Below are positions 7,869-16,175 of a stretch of 36,133 nucleotides of DNA, in pieces. This DNA comes from an uncultured Bacteroidota bacterium (GTDB lineage: Bacteria; Bacteroidota; Bacteroidia; JADZBD01). The DNA lies in assembly GCA_937924855.1 (NCBI GenBank), contig CALEYQ010000077.1, forward strand, positions 1-36,133, in the 5' to 3' direction. The translations under genes were made by a program, and so were the position numbers. Position 1 is the stretch's first letter. The number at the start of each line of letters is the position of its first letter. The notes beneath the pieces are model-generated. The model was not told the DNA's origin, made no database searches, and saw nothing but the letters and a program-made list of their open reading frames with translations.

Positions 7869-8483
7869 TCAGGGAAGCACATGTTTTTCAAGTTCCTGGG
7901 CCAGTGCATGGCCTCTCAGGTTCTTGGCGATAATGAGTCCCTTTTCGTTTATCAGGAAATTGCTGGGTATTCCATTCACTCCGTACATGGCAGCTGCCGT
8001 AGAGGACCATCCTTTTAAATCGCTTCCGTGATAGGGCCAATTCAGGTTGTCTTTTTCGATAGCGTTAACCCATTTATCTTTTGCCTGATCCAGGCTTACA
8101 TTAAAAATGATAAATCGTTTTCCGTTTTTGAATGAGGAGTTTTTGAATTTTTCATGAGCGGCAACCACGGCGGGGTTTTCCATGCGGCATGGACCGCACC
8201 AGCTGGCCCAGAAGTCGATCAAAACCAGATTTCCTTTCAGATCGGACAATTTTATGATGGAGTCTTTAATTGCTTTTCTGAGGTTATCGCTGATGGGGTG
8301 TTCTCCATTGGCATTGGGGTTCCCAAAATTTTTGGCCAGTGGAGTTTTAAGGATTATTTCCGGGGCAATGTTTCCAACATTAAATCCAATGGTCTGCTGC
8401 ATTTTTCCGGTGTAGGAACCGTAGCCGAAACTAAGTACAACGGCAAGAGCACCCAGACTTCCAAAGATCATTTTTCGGTTCAT
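7869..8483 (-). CDS. Membrane-anchored TlpA/ResA-like thioredoxin
   Basis: A 204-residue protein with an N-terminal signal anchor (IFGSLGALAVVLSFGYG) and a periplasmic thioredoxin domain from about residue 78. The active site is FWASWCGPCR (C96, C99), and the cis-proline loop is GIPSNFLI. TlpA/ResA-type proteins reduce disulfides in the periplasm, for example during cytochrome c maturation or in extracytoplasmic proteins; the substrate here cannot be told. The start is set at ATG 8483 (MNRKMIFG); an upstream TTG (8501) adds seven residues before the charged n-region and is unlikely. It sits between murA and lpxD. Confidence 0.88.
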   Translation of the reverse strand: MNRKMIFGSLGALAVVLSFGYGSYTGKMQQTIGFNVGNIAPEIILKTPLAKNFGNPNANGEHPISDNLRKAIKDSIIKLSDLKGNLVLIDFWASWCGPCRMENPAVVAAHEKFKNSSFKNGKRFIIFNVSLDQAKDKWVNAIEKDNLNWPYHGSDLKGWSSTAAAMYGVNGIPSNFLINEKGLIIAKNLRGHALAQELEKHVLP

Positions 8484-8564
8484 AATATTCGTTTTTGACA
8501 AACTCGCAAATTTCGTTCCTAAATTTACAAAAAGGAACGGAATAAGTGAGAATTTATTGGGGTT

Positions 8565-9881
8565 TTAGGAGGGGTTGTCCATCCGTTTTATCCTGGCTCC
8601 CAGTTTTCTGAGCCTTTCATCGATGTTTTGATAGCCCCGGTCGATCTGATGAATGTTAAAAATCGTGCTTTTCCCCTCTGCCGAAAGGGCGGCCATCAGC
8701 AGTGCCACACCGGCCCTGATATCGGGTGATGCCATCGATAGTCCACGCAGGTTTTGCTTGCGTTCTAATCCGATTACCGTAGCCCTGTGGGGATCACAAA
8801 GAATAATCTGGGCTCCCATATCAATCAGTTTGTCTACAAAGAACAAGCGGCTTTCGAACATTTTCTGGTGAATCAAAACAGATCCCTTCGCCTGGGTTGC
8901 AACTACGAGCACTATTGACAAAAGGTCTGGCGTAAATCCGGGCCAGGGAGCGTCGGAAATGGTCATGATGGAACCGTCGATGAAGGTTTCTATTTCATAA
9001 ACTTCCTGGGCAGGAATAAATATGTCGTCGTTTTTCAACTCCCATTTTATGCCCATTTTGGAAAAGGTTGCCGGTATAATTCCAAGGTCGGGAAAGGAAA
9101 CATTTTTTATGGTGAGTTCACTTCCTGTTAATGCAGCCAACCCCATGAAACTACCGACTTCAATCATGTCGGGCAGCAGGCGGTGTTTTGTGCCGCCGAG
9201 TTTTTTCACACCCTCGATGGTAATGAGGTTGGAACCGATCCCGGAAATTTTTGCGCCCATCCGGTTCAGCATTTTACACAATTGCTGAATGTAAGGTTCG
9301 CAGGCTGCGTTATAAATGGTGGTTTGCCCTTCCGCAAGTGAAGCGGCCATTATTATGTTGGCCGTTCCGGTTACAGATGCTTCATCGAGCAACATGTAAG
9401 TGCCCTTTAGGTTTTGGGCTTTTACGGCAAAAAATTCCGTTTTAGGATCATATTCAAATTTCGAACCCAGGGCTTTGAATCCCTCGAAATGGGTGTCGAG
9501 ACGGCGTCGCCCAATTTTATCACCTCCGGGTTTTGGCAGGTAGGCTTTTCCAAAACGGGCAAGCAGGGGACCTAATATCATTACCGAACCCCTCAGGCCG
9601 CCTCCTTTTTTGCGGAATTCCGATGACAACATGTAGTCCACATCAATTCCTCCGGCGCAAAAAGAAAAAGTTCCGGGAGCCGTGTTTTTTACTTTTACTC
9701 CAAGGTCGGCCAGTAAATCGATGAGTTTATTGACATCAATAATGTCGGGAATGTTTTCGATGATTACTTCTCCTTCCGTAAGCAGTACGGCAGAAATTAC
9801 CTGAAGGGCTTCGTTTTTGGCACCCTGAGGTGTGATTTCACCTTTCAGTCTGGCACCGCCTTCAATTTCAAAAACAGCCAT
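8565..9881 (-). CDS. murA: UDP-N-acetylglucosamine 1-carboxyvinyltransferase with Asp in place of active-site Cys
   Basis: MurA transfers enolpyruvate from PEP to UDP-GlcNAc, the first committed step of peptidoglycan synthesis. At 438 residues it is slightly longer than the E. coli enzyme. The UDP-GlcNAc site GAKNEAL (K22, N23) is intact, as are LRGSVMILGPL and the C-terminal IDRGYQNIDERL segment. In the flexible active-site loop, KPGGDKIGRRRLDTHF, Asp121 stands where E. coli has Cys115 (PGGCAIG). MurA enzymes with Asp here, known from mycobacteria, Chlamydia and Borrelia, are not alkylated by fosfomycin and remain active. The gene starts just after a terminator (9907-9934), so it probably has its own promoter, although none with a clear consensus was found. 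Confidence 0.96.
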   Translation of the reverse strand: MAVFEIEGGARLKGEITPQGAKNEALQVISAVLLTEGEVIIENIPDIIDVNKLIDLLADLGVKVKNTAPGTFSFCAGGIDVDYMLSSEFRKKGGGLRGSVMILGPLLARFGKAYLPKPGGDKIGRRRLDTHFEGFKALGSKFEYDPKTEFFAVKAQNLKGTYMLLDEASVTGTANIIMAASLAEGQTTIYNAACEPYIQQLCKMLNRMGAKISGIGSNLITIEGVKKLGGTKHRLLPDMIEVGSFMGLAALTGSELTIKNVSFPDLGIIPATFSKMGIKWELKNDDIFIPAQEVYEIETFIDGSIMTISDAPWPGFTPDLLSIVLVVATQAKGSVLIHQKMFESRLFFVDKLIDMGAQIILCDPHRATVIGLERKQNLRGLSMASPDIRAGVALLMAALSAEGKSTIFNIHQIDRGYQNIDERLRKLGARIKRMDNPS

Positions 9882-9906
9882 AGGGGTTAGTTTTATATTT
9901 CAAAGG

Positions 9907-9934
9907 AAAAAAAAACCTTCCATAGTGGGGAAGG
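9907..9934 (-). terminator. Rho-independent terminator after the BamE-like gene
   Basis: On the minus strand CCTTCC, a 7-nt loop and GGAAGG are followed at once by nine T residues. This is the textbook layout and ends the rpsO-pnp-DUF4290-lipoprotein unit before murA. Confidence 0.8.
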
Positions 9935-9964
9935 CAATCGGGGGAGTTTTCAACAGGCATGTGG

Positions 9965-10321
9965 TTATTGGGACTTTAACTCCCTGATTTTTTTGTCCAG
10001 GTCTTCCAGTACTTCAAAAACTTTTCCGTCGCGGAAAACAATGCCTGTGTTGGCTCCATATTGCCAAATCTGGGCCTGGAACAGGTTTCCGGAGGTATCT
10101 TTATAGGGTGTTGGGATTACATTGTCGGGTTTTCCCACAGTATCTAAAACCTCCTGTTGCGACATGCCCGGTTTGGCCTTTGACACTGCCGGTGGTCCGC
10201 AGGCCACGAACAAGGCACAAAACAAAAAAATCAGGGTTTTGAGGCCTGATTTTTTGTGTATCCTAATATTTTTTTCTGAATTTACCACGACCGCCTTTGT
10301 GGAATTGTTTTTTGCCTCCAT
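9965..10321 (-). CDS. BamE/SmpA-like small lipoprotein
   Basis: About 118 residues from ATG 10321. After a long polar n-region comes a hydrophobic segment ending in a lipobox-like FVAC (LIFLFCALFVACG), then a short domain with GMSQQEVLDTVGKPD and a beta-hairpin region (IWQYGANTGIVFRDGKVF). That pattern fits the SmpA/OmlA/BamE fold, which in BamE supports outer-membrane protein assembly. True BamE function is not established here. The start is uncertain: ATG 10321 overlaps the end of the DUF4290 gene by 59 nt, while GTG 10288 would give a more typical lipoprotein signal and a 26-nt overlap. A TTG at 10348 is also open. A strong terminator follows at 9907-9934. Confidence 0.72.
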   Translation of the reverse strand: MEAKNNSTKAVVVNSEKNIRIHKKSGLKTLIFLFCALFVACGPPAVSKAKPGMSQQEVLDTVGKPDNVIPTPYKDTSGNLFQAQIWQYGANTGIVFRDGKVFEVLEDLDKKIRELKSQ

Positions 10322-10910
10322 GATGTTGTTGTTGGGGTTTTTTACCAATTATATCCTGGGTAGCTTTATATACAAAATTCTCGGGCAATTTTAATTTTCC
10401 TTTGGAAAGTTCTCTGAGGTGCTGGGAAATTACCTCATCGTTCACCGAGTCCTGGTTCCAGTTCAGATATTGCCTTTTCATGAGATTGGCAATCATCTGA
10501 ATGTAATGGTCTCTCATTTCCCCTTCTTCCATTTTGATCCCCTCTTTAATAAGAGCCTCGGTAACATATCCGTAATGACGGAATTTGAAATCGCAAGAGG
10601 GGTAACGAACCCTTTCGGGCTTTGTCTGGAAACTTTCTCTCGAGGGTTTAGGGTAGGGAGAGTCAACATCCACATCGAAATCCGCCATGATGAAGAAATG
10701 ATCCCAGAGTTTATGTTTGAAATCCGGAACATCACGCAATTGAGGATTCAACTGGCCCATAACGGCAATGATGGCATTGGCACAACGGTTTCTTTCTTCC
10801 CGGTTTTTGATGGAAACACAATGATCCACCATGCGGTGAATATGCCTCCCGTACTCTGAAAGTTTCAGGTGGGGCTGCTGTGTGTTGTAACTCATGTCCG
10901 GACTTGCCAT
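10263..10910 (-). CDS. DUF4290 family protein with basic C-terminal tail
   Basis: A 215-residue protein that I recognise as DUF4290, a family I know only from Bacteroidota. The conserved start YNTQQPHLKLSEYGRHIHRM is present, followed by a largely helical domain (NREERNRCANAIIAVMGQLN, KLWDHFFIMADFDVD, PYPKPSRE). The final 25 residues are very basic and rich in His, Gly and Lys (HHGGKKQFHKGGRGKFRKKY), like nucleic-acid-binding tails. It follows pnp by 35 nt and overlaps the next gene. No function is known; the tail and the pnp neighbour suggest, but do not show, an RNA-related role. ATG 10895 is an alternative start closer to other family members. Confidence 0.85.
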   Translation of the reverse strand: MASPDMSYNTQQPHLKLSEYGRHIHRMVDHCVSIKNREERNRCANAIIAVMGQLNPQLRDVPDFKHKLWDHFFIMADFDVDVDSPYPKPSRESFQTKPERVRYPSCDFKFRHYGYVTEALIKEGIKMEEGEMRDHYIQMIANLMKRQYLNWNQDSVNDEVISQHLRELSKGKLKLPENFVYKATQDIIGKKPQQQHHGGKKQFHKGGRGKFRKKY

Positions 10911-10945
10911 ATAGCTAAGTTAATAAACTATTTTCAAAAAGGTGT

Positions 10946-13078
10946 TTATTCTCCGGAATTGGTTTTTTCGGGTTTTGGCAACAACACTTTCCGCGATAGT
11001 TTGAATTTTCCGGTTTTGCTGTCGATACCAATGAGCTTAACCTGAATTTTTTCTCCTTCTTTGAGGACCCCGTCAAGTTTTTCGAGACGGCGGTGGTCTA
11101 CTTCGGAAATATGAAGGAGCCCGTCTTTTCCGGGCATAAATTCTACGAAGGCGCCAAAATTAAGAATGCTCTTTACTTTTCCTTCGTAAACGGCACCTAC
11201 TTCCGGTATGGCTGTGATGGCATTTATTTTTGCCAGGGCTTTGTCAATTCCCTCTTTGTTTTCAGAGGAAATATCAATTACGCCAACTCCATTAACTTCT
11301 TCAATTACGATTACGGTATTGGTTTCACGCTGCATTTCCTGGATAACTTTTCCTCCGGGTCCGATAATAGCACCGATAAAGTCTTTTGGAATAGTAACCT
11401 GAACCAATCGCGGAGCATGGGGTTTGTAATCAGACCTTGGTTTGTCAAGGGTTTTTGTCATTTCGCCCAAAATATGCAGACGACCGGCTTTGGCTTGTTC
11501 TAAAGCCTGTTCCATTACTTCGTAAGGAAGGCCATCTACTTTCAGATCCATCTGCAGGGCCGTGATGCCATCGGCAGTTCCGCACACTTTGAAATCCATA
11601 TCGCCGAGGTGATCTTCATCGCCGAGGATATCGGAAAGAATTGCATATTTTTTTGTTACGGGGTCGGTGATGAGTCCCATGGCAATTCCCGACACCGGTT
11701 TGTAAATCTGCACACCGGCATCCATCAGGGCAAGTGTACCTGCACAAACGGTAGCCATGGATGAGGAACCGTTTGATTCAAGAATGTCGGAAACAACCCG
11801 GATGGTATAGGGTTGTTCGGATGGAATAACCTGCTTCAGGGCACGCTGGGCAAGATTTCCGTGACCCACTTCCCTTCTTCCGGGACCGCGGTTGGGTTTT
11901 ACCTCGCCGGTAGAATAACCCGGGAAATTATAGTGGAGGAAAAAATTATTTGTTCCCTGAACCACGGCACCATCGATGGTTTGCGTGTCGAGTTTGGTTC
12001 CCAAAGTAACCGTAGTTAAGGATTGGGTTTCTCCTCTTGTAAATACGGCAGAGCCATGAGCGCTGGGCAGGTAATCCACTTCTGACCAAATGGGGCGGAT
12101 GTCGGTGGTTTTTCTGCCATCGAGACGAATGCCGGTTTCGAGCACTGCATTGCGGCAGGCTTTATTTTCTACTTCGTGGAAATAATATTTCGCAAGAGGT
12201 TTTATTTCTTTTTGTTCTTCTTCGCTGTATCCGGCCAGGAATTCTTCAAGGATTTTCCCAAAAGCTTCTTTTCTGGCATGTTTGTCGGGATTTGCCGATG
12301 AAGCAACTGCAAATGCTTTCGCATAAAGTTCCTTATTGATTTTTTCGCGAAGCTCAGGATTGTGGGTTTCGTGAGAATATTCCCGCTTTTTGCCGGCTCC
12401 TGCCATTTCTGCGAATTCCTTAATCACGCGGCATTGAACTTTGATGGCATCGTGTCCGAATTTTATGGCTTCAAGAATGTCTTTTTCGCTGACTTCTTTC
12501 ATTTCGCCTTCCACCATCACAATGTCTTTTTCGGTAGCACCGATAATCATGTCAAGGTCTGATTTTTCCAGATCCTCAAGGGTGGGATTGATTTTGAGTT
12601 TTCCGTTTATTCTTCCCACTCTTACTTCGCTCATGGGTCCGTTAAAGGGAATGTCGGAAACGGCAATGGCTGCAGAGGCTGCGAGTCCTACCAGAGCATC
12701 CGGAAGAACACCGGTTTCACCGCTGATGAGGTTGATAAGCAGTTGGGTGTCGGCATGATAATCATCCGGAAAAAGGGGGCGGATGGCACGGTCGACGATG
12801 CGGCAAACGAGCACTTCATAATCCGAGAGGCGGGCTTCTCTTTTGAAGAATCCTCCGGGAAAGCGGCCGGTTGCAGCGAATTTTTCCTGATAGTCAACAG
12901 TAAGAGGAAGAAAGTCTACGCCTTCTTTGGCGTCTTTGTTAGATACAATAGTTGCGAGCAACATGGTTTTTCCATGTTTCAATACAATGGATCCGTCGGC
13001 TTGTTTTGCCAGTTTTCCGGTTTCAAGGGTGATGGACCTGCCATCACCGATATCAAAGGTTTTGGTTACAATATTCAT
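10946..13078 (-). CDS. pnp: Polyribonucleotide nucleotidyltransferase (PNPase)
   Basis: PNPase degrades RNA 3' to 5' by phosphorolysis in the cytoplasm. The 710-residue chain has the two RNase PH-like core domains (about 10-230 and 315-545, with FPGGFFKREARLSDYEVLV, EVGHGNLAQRAL and ESNGSSSMATVCAG), the intervening helical domain, a KH domain (IIGPGGKVIQEMQ) and a C-terminal S1 domain (YEGKVKSILNFGAFVEFMPG). All core motifs are intact. It lies directly after rpsO, as in many bacteria, separated by 79 nt that contain a two-tier hairpin (13098-13139). Confidence 0.98.
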   Translation of the reverse strand: MNIVTKTFDIGDGRSITLETGKLAKQADGSIVLKHGKTMLLATIVSNKDAKEGVDFLPLTVDYQEKFAATGRFPGGFFKREARLSDYEVLVCRIVDRAIRPLFPDDYHADTQLLINLISGETGVLPDALVGLAASAAIAVSDIPFNGPMSEVRVGRINGKLKINPTLEDLEKSDLDMIIGATEKDIVMVEGEMKEVSEKDILEAIKFGHDAIKVQCRVIKEFAEMAGAGKKREYSHETHNPELREKINKELYAKAFAVASSANPDKHARKEAFGKILEEFLAGYSEEEQKEIKPLAKYYFHEVENKACRNAVLETGIRLDGRKTTDIRPIWSEVDYLPSAHGSAVFTRGETQSLTTVTLGTKLDTQTIDGAVVQGTNNFFLHYNFPGYSTGEVKPNRGPGRREVGHGNLAQRALKQVIPSEQPYTIRVVSDILESNGSSSMATVCAGTLALMDAGVQIYKPVSGIAMGLITDPVTKKYAILSDILGDEDHLGDMDFKVCGTADGITALQMDLKVDGLPYEVMEQALEQAKAGRLHILGEMTKTLDKPRSDYKPHAPRLVQVTIPKDFIGAIIGPGGKVIQEMQRETNTVIVIEEVNGVGVIDISSENKEGIDKALAKINAITAIPEVGAVYEGKVKSILNFGAFVEFMPGKDGLLHISEVDHRRLEKLDGVLKEGEKIQVKLIGIDSKTGKFKLSRKVLLPKPEKTNSGE

Positions 13079-13097
13079 GATGAATGTAAAATAGGGC

Positions 13098-13139
13098 TAC
13101 CCATGTTCCGCTCGCCATAAAACGGCGGGGCCATGGGTA
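13098..13139 (-). promoter_or_regulatory. Two-tier hairpin in the rpsO-pnp intergenic region
   Basis: Outer arms tacccatg (13098-13105) and catgggta (13132-13139) pair perfectly; inner cgcc (13113-13116) pairs with ggcg (13124-13127) around a 7-nt loop. In E. coli the equivalent pnp leader folds into a long stem cut by RNase III, through which PNPase limits its own synthesis. The position here is the same, so a similar processing or autoregulatory role is plausible. No U-tract follows, so it is not an ordinary terminator. Confidence 0.5.
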
Positions 13140-13157
13140 ACGGGATTAGTATTGGGA

Positions 13158-13427
13158 TTATTTTCTGAGGTCGAGTTCTTTCAGCACATCTCTGTAGCGC
13201 TGAATCTGAGTCTTTTTAAGATACTCGAGCAGACGTTTGCGTTTTCCCACGAGGTTGATCAGGGCTCTTTTGGTAAACACATCCTTTTTTTGTCCTTCCA
13301 GGTGCTTGGTAAGGTGTGCAATGCGATAAGTGAAAAGTGCAATCTGAGCTTCGGCTGATCCGGTGTTTTTTTCGGATTTTCCGTGGGTTTTGAAGAATTC
13401 TTTTTTCTTTTCTGATGTTAAATACAT
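13158..13427 (-). CDS. rpsO: 30S ribosomal protein S15
   Basis: At 89 residues it has the usual S15 length and binds the central domain of 16S rRNA. Family motifs are clear: GSAEAQIALFTYRIAHLTKH, then RALINLVGKRKRLLEYL and the terminal RYRDVLKELDLRK. Residue 1 is ATG 13427, preceded by AAAAAAAGAGAAC. A short GC-rich hairpin (13441-13455) sits 13 nt before the start, where S15 autoregulatory leaders are found in other bacteria. A TACCTTTG promoter element lies at 13485-13492. Co-transcription with pnp is likely. Confidence 0.98.
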   Translation of the reverse strand: MYLTSEKKKEFFKTHGKSEKNTGSAEAQIALFTYRIAHLTKHLEGQKKDVFTKRALINLVGKRKRLLEYLKKTQIQRYRDVLKELDLRK

Positions 13428-13440
13428 GTTCTCTTTTTTT

Positions 13441-13455
13441 ACCGGACCTTCCGGT
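13441..13455 (-). promoter_or_regulatory. Leader hairpin upstream of rpsO
   Basis: On the minus strand ACCGGA, loop AGG and TCCGGT form a perfect 6-bp stem that ends 13 nt before the S15 start codon. It could be the S15-binding operator used for translational feedback, but its 3-nt loop and small size match no leader class I can name. Confidence 0.4.
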
Positions 13456-13484
13456 GTTTTGTTTGTTACTTTTTATTTGGACGG

Positions 13485-13492
13485 CAAAGGTA
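13485..13492 (-). promoter_or_regulatory. Probable -7 promoter element for rpsO
   Basis: TACCTTTG on the minus strand is an exact TAnnTTTG match about 58 nt upstream of rpsO. No TTTG lies at the expected distance (TTTA is present at 18 bp), so the -33 box is weak. The implied 5' UTR of about 54 nt would include the leader hairpin. Confidence 0.5.
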
Positions 13493-13563
13493 ACAAAAAA
13501 ACCAATATTTTAAAGAAAATCTGATTTTTTTTTGGTGGGAACCCTTTGATTTTCAGGCTTTGG

Positions 13564-15312
13564 CTAATTGGCGAAGGTCATTTTCCGGCTTCCCAGGGTT
13601 TCCCCGTTTACCTCCAGGCTGTAGATGTAAATTCCGGTTACTCCATACCCGTGTTCGTAAAGGATTTCATTCAGGCCGGGGCTGATATCTACCGGAATTT
13701 TCCGGATCAGCTTTCCGCTCAGGTCGCGGATGGTAATAAAGGCGGGTTTATTTACGAATTCGGAGCCGGCGAGAAAAGCAATGTAGGTTGACTCATCAAA
13801 AGGGTTGGGGTGGTTTTGGAGCAGGGTAATTCCCTTGAGTAAAGCAGGGTTATATTCAGGAACCGAAGATATATTCAGGAGGTATTCGGTGCTGGGAACC
13901 GATTCTATATTGTTTTGGTCAACCGACATAATGCTGACATAAACGATATTGTTCGGGCTTGAAAAGTTGAAGGTATCCGTAAGCGTGCCTGTCATAGTGA
14001 AAACGGTATCCCAGTCGTGGGAAGTGGTTCGAACCCCGACCCTGTATTGCAGATATTGGGTTTGCTGGGTTACGGTAACGGCAAAACGGTTTTGTCCGGC
14101 AGCGCTCAGAATGAAGTCGGGTTGTTTGGGCCCTATGGCGCACATAGCAGCAGCGTTCCCATTTATTATGGCATTTCTTTTCAGGTAATTGAAATCCACG
14201 AAAAAACTATCCACCACAAGGTCGTTATCCGTATCCACCCCCAATGTGTCGCGTGTGGTATGCTGGCGGTCGGTATAGTTTGGGTTTGAAACACCGGCAT
14301 CGCCATGTTCGTTGGCGGAGGTAAATCGCATGGCGGCATATCCTTTTTGCCGGAAGGGAACATGGTCGCCCGATCTGCCGGTGCGGTCTTCGGCCGACAT
14401 AATGGTAATTTGCATGGGTACTGAGACCTGAGTGAGTAATTGTTCCTTGTATTGAAGTTTTATAAACCGGCAATAGGATTTTTGTTTGGAGTTAAAGCTC
14501 CCGAACGAAAAAAGCCGGACCTGGGTAGAATCAACATTGTTCAATCCCGGGCAGGAGGGAGGCGAAGAGGTTTGTCCGCAGATTATGCCGCCGATGACAT
14601 CGTTATTTTGCACTGCTTTAACTTTTATGTTTTTGGCAACGGTATAGTCGGCAAAGGCATCGGCGCCGTACAAGCCTTGTTCCTCTCCAATGGTTACCAG
14701 GAAAACCAGGGTGTGCTTAAACGAGAATCGGCTCATAACCCGGGCCATTTCCATAACAAGGGCTGTGCCACTGGCATTGTCTTCTATGCCCTGGGCATTG
14801 CAATTAATATCACAAACTCCTTCACAGCGGCTGTCGATATGGCCTTCAATAATGATGATGGATTTATCGGTGGTGTCGGAACCCGGGAGCACGGCAAAAA
14901 TATTCCGGTGACGGGGTACATTGCAAATGTTCAGGTCAAATTGGAGATAAGAGGGGATGAGCCGGTTATTATTCGCAGCGGAAAACTCTTCGAATTTTGA
15001 ATAAACCCATCTTCTTGAAGCCCCAATACCCGTTATGTTTGAGGTGGTATCCGCTCCCGTATTCCGGTTTCTGAAAGTGGAAAGTTTAACGATGTATGAT
15101 TTCAGGGAGTCGGCTGATATTTCAAGATTAATTCTTCGGCTAAGCGTATCGGGGTGATTGATAATAACAGGCGGCAAAAAAGTAGCCGGGTTATAATTGC
15201 CTAGCATAATTTGTTCCGCCAGGTGGTTGGTTGAGATGATATTGTTTTGGGAAACTGAAAAATGCGCGAGGAAAAAAAGCAAAATAAAACAGGGTGAAAA
15301 AAGATTTTTCAT
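13564..15312 (-). CDS. Secreted M28-family metallopeptidase with type IX secretion sorting domain
   Basis: A 582-residue exported zinc peptidase. Signal peptide MKNLFSPCFILLFFLAHFSVS starts at ATG 15312; the frame opens earlier at a TTG (15339), which would spoil the signal. The catalytic domain (about 90-390) shows the M28 pattern: IIEGHIDSR (His and Asp ligands), GIEDNASGTALVMEMARV (bridging Asp), TIGEEQGLYGADAF (Glu pair), and a later HTTRDT His. M28 enzymes are aminopeptidases or carboxypeptidases. After a fibronectin-like region, the last 85 residues form a type A sorting domain (LLQNHPNPFDESTYIAF through GIYIYSLEVNG), which directs passage through the type IX system and surface attachment or release. 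It follows the SDR gene by 44 nt and may be co-transcribed. Confidence 0.92.
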   Translation of the reverse strand: MKNLFSPCFILLFFLAHFSVSQNNIISTNHLAEQIMLGNYNPATFLPPVIINHPDTLSRRINLEISADSLKSYIVKLSTFRNRNTGADTTSNITGIGASRRWVYSKFEEFSAANNNRLIPSYLQFDLNICNVPRHRNIFAVLPGSDTTDKSIIIIEGHIDSRCEGVCDINCNAQGIEDNASGTALVMEMARVMSRFSFKHTLVFLVTIGEEQGLYGADAFADYTVAKNIKVKAVQNNDVIGGIICGQTSSPPSCPGLNNVDSTQVRLFSFGSFNSKQKSYCRFIKLQYKEQLLTQVSVPMQITIMSAEDRTGRSGDHVPFRQKGYAAMRFTSANEHGDAGVSNPNYTDRQHTTRDTLGVDTDNDLVVDSFFVDFNYLKRNAIINGNAAAMCAIGPKQPDFILSAAGQNRFAVTVTQQTQYLQYRVGVRTTSHDWDTVFTMTGTLTDTFNFSSPNNIVYVSIMSVDQNNIESVPSTEYLLNISSVPEYNPALLKGITLLQNHPNPFDESTYIAFLAGSEFVNKPAFITIRDLSGKLIRKIPVDISPGLNEILYEHGYGVTGIYIYSLEVNGETLGSRKMTFAN

Positions 15313-15356
15313 GGGGTTTGATTTGGAGTAAAAATACAATAAGGAATCAGAATATC

Positions 15357-16175
15357 CTAAGCGTAAAATTTCTTCCGGTTCATACGGAGAATTTCATGAT
15401 AAAGCCTTGGAAAGTAGCGCTTAAGGCTGATGGAAAGAAAGCCGAAAAGCGAATGATAGTCTTTGAACTTTCCCTTTTTTATCTGGCGGAGGAGTAAGAG
15501 AGCTGTTTCTTGTTGGGTTTTTGAATTGACGTTGGTTCTTTCCTGCAGAATTTCCCTTTCGCCTTTGGCATTCAAAAAATATTTGTCGGGCTCGTTTTCT
15601 GTGAATCCGACATAGGCAATCGAAGTTTTTACTCCGGTTCCGTGCAATTCAACCCGCAATGTTTCGGCCAGGGTGGTGAGCGGAGCCTTTGAGGAACAGT
15701 ATCCTCCGTAATTGGGAAGGCCGTATATGCCTACAATACTGGAAACGAAAAGCAATCGTCCCCTTGAATTTTTCAGGTAGGGGAGAGCATAGTGTGTCAG
15801 ATAAACGGTTCCCAGGTAATTTATTTTGGTTATTTCCTCAAACACCTCCGGTTTTGTTTTTTCAACCGTGCCTTTGGCTGAAATGCCGGCATTATTAACA
15901 AGGATATCCAGACGACCGAATTTTTGAACGATGGTATTTATAGTTTGTTCAGCAACGTAAGGGTCGGAGATATCACCCGGAATGCTGATTGATTCGGGTG
16001 CATATTTTTTTACTTCCACCAGAGCGGCCTCGAGTTTTTCGGTATTTCTGCCATTGAGAACCGGAATGCCACCAAGTTTTGCCACCTCCAGGGCCAGAGC
16101 CTTTCCGATTCCGGCATTGGAACCCGAAATGAATGCAATTTTTCCCGTGAAAAACGTTTTTCCCTTTCCTGGCAT
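15357..16175 (-). CDS. Short-chain dehydrogenase/reductase
   Basis: A 272-residue classical SDR. The NAD(P)-binding glycine motif is SGSNAGIG (about 15-22), followed by NNAGIS, catalytic Ser in LLFVSSIVGIYG and the YCSSK catalytic Tyr/Lys pair. The C-terminal 60 residues are basic and partly hydrophobic (SLFGFLSISLKRYFPRLYHE), reminiscent of SDRs acting on lipid substrates such as 3-ketodihydrosphingosine reductases, but the substrate cannot be assigned. Its ATG shares one base with the stop of the upstream epimerase (TGATG), so the two are translationally coupled and probably act together. Confidence 0.88.
   Translation of the reverse strand: MPGKGKTFFTGKIAFISGSNAGIGKALALEVAKLGGIPVLNGRNTEKLEAALVEVKKYAPESISIPGDISDPYVAEQTINTIVQKFGRLDILVNNAGISAKGTVEKTKPEVFEEITKINYLGTVYLTHYALPYLKNSRGRLLFVSSIVGIYGLPNYGGYCSSKAPLTTLAETLRVELHGTGVKTSIAYVGFTENEPDKYFLNAKGEREILQERTNVNSKTQQETALLLLRQIKKGKFKDYHSLFGFLSISLKRYFPRLYHEILRMNRKKFYA

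Noticed and set aside
8514..8539. Inverted repeat cgttcc/ggaacg upstream of the thioredoxin gene
   Set aside because: Only 6 bp with a 14-nt AT-rich loop and no U-tract; too weak to call a regulatory site.
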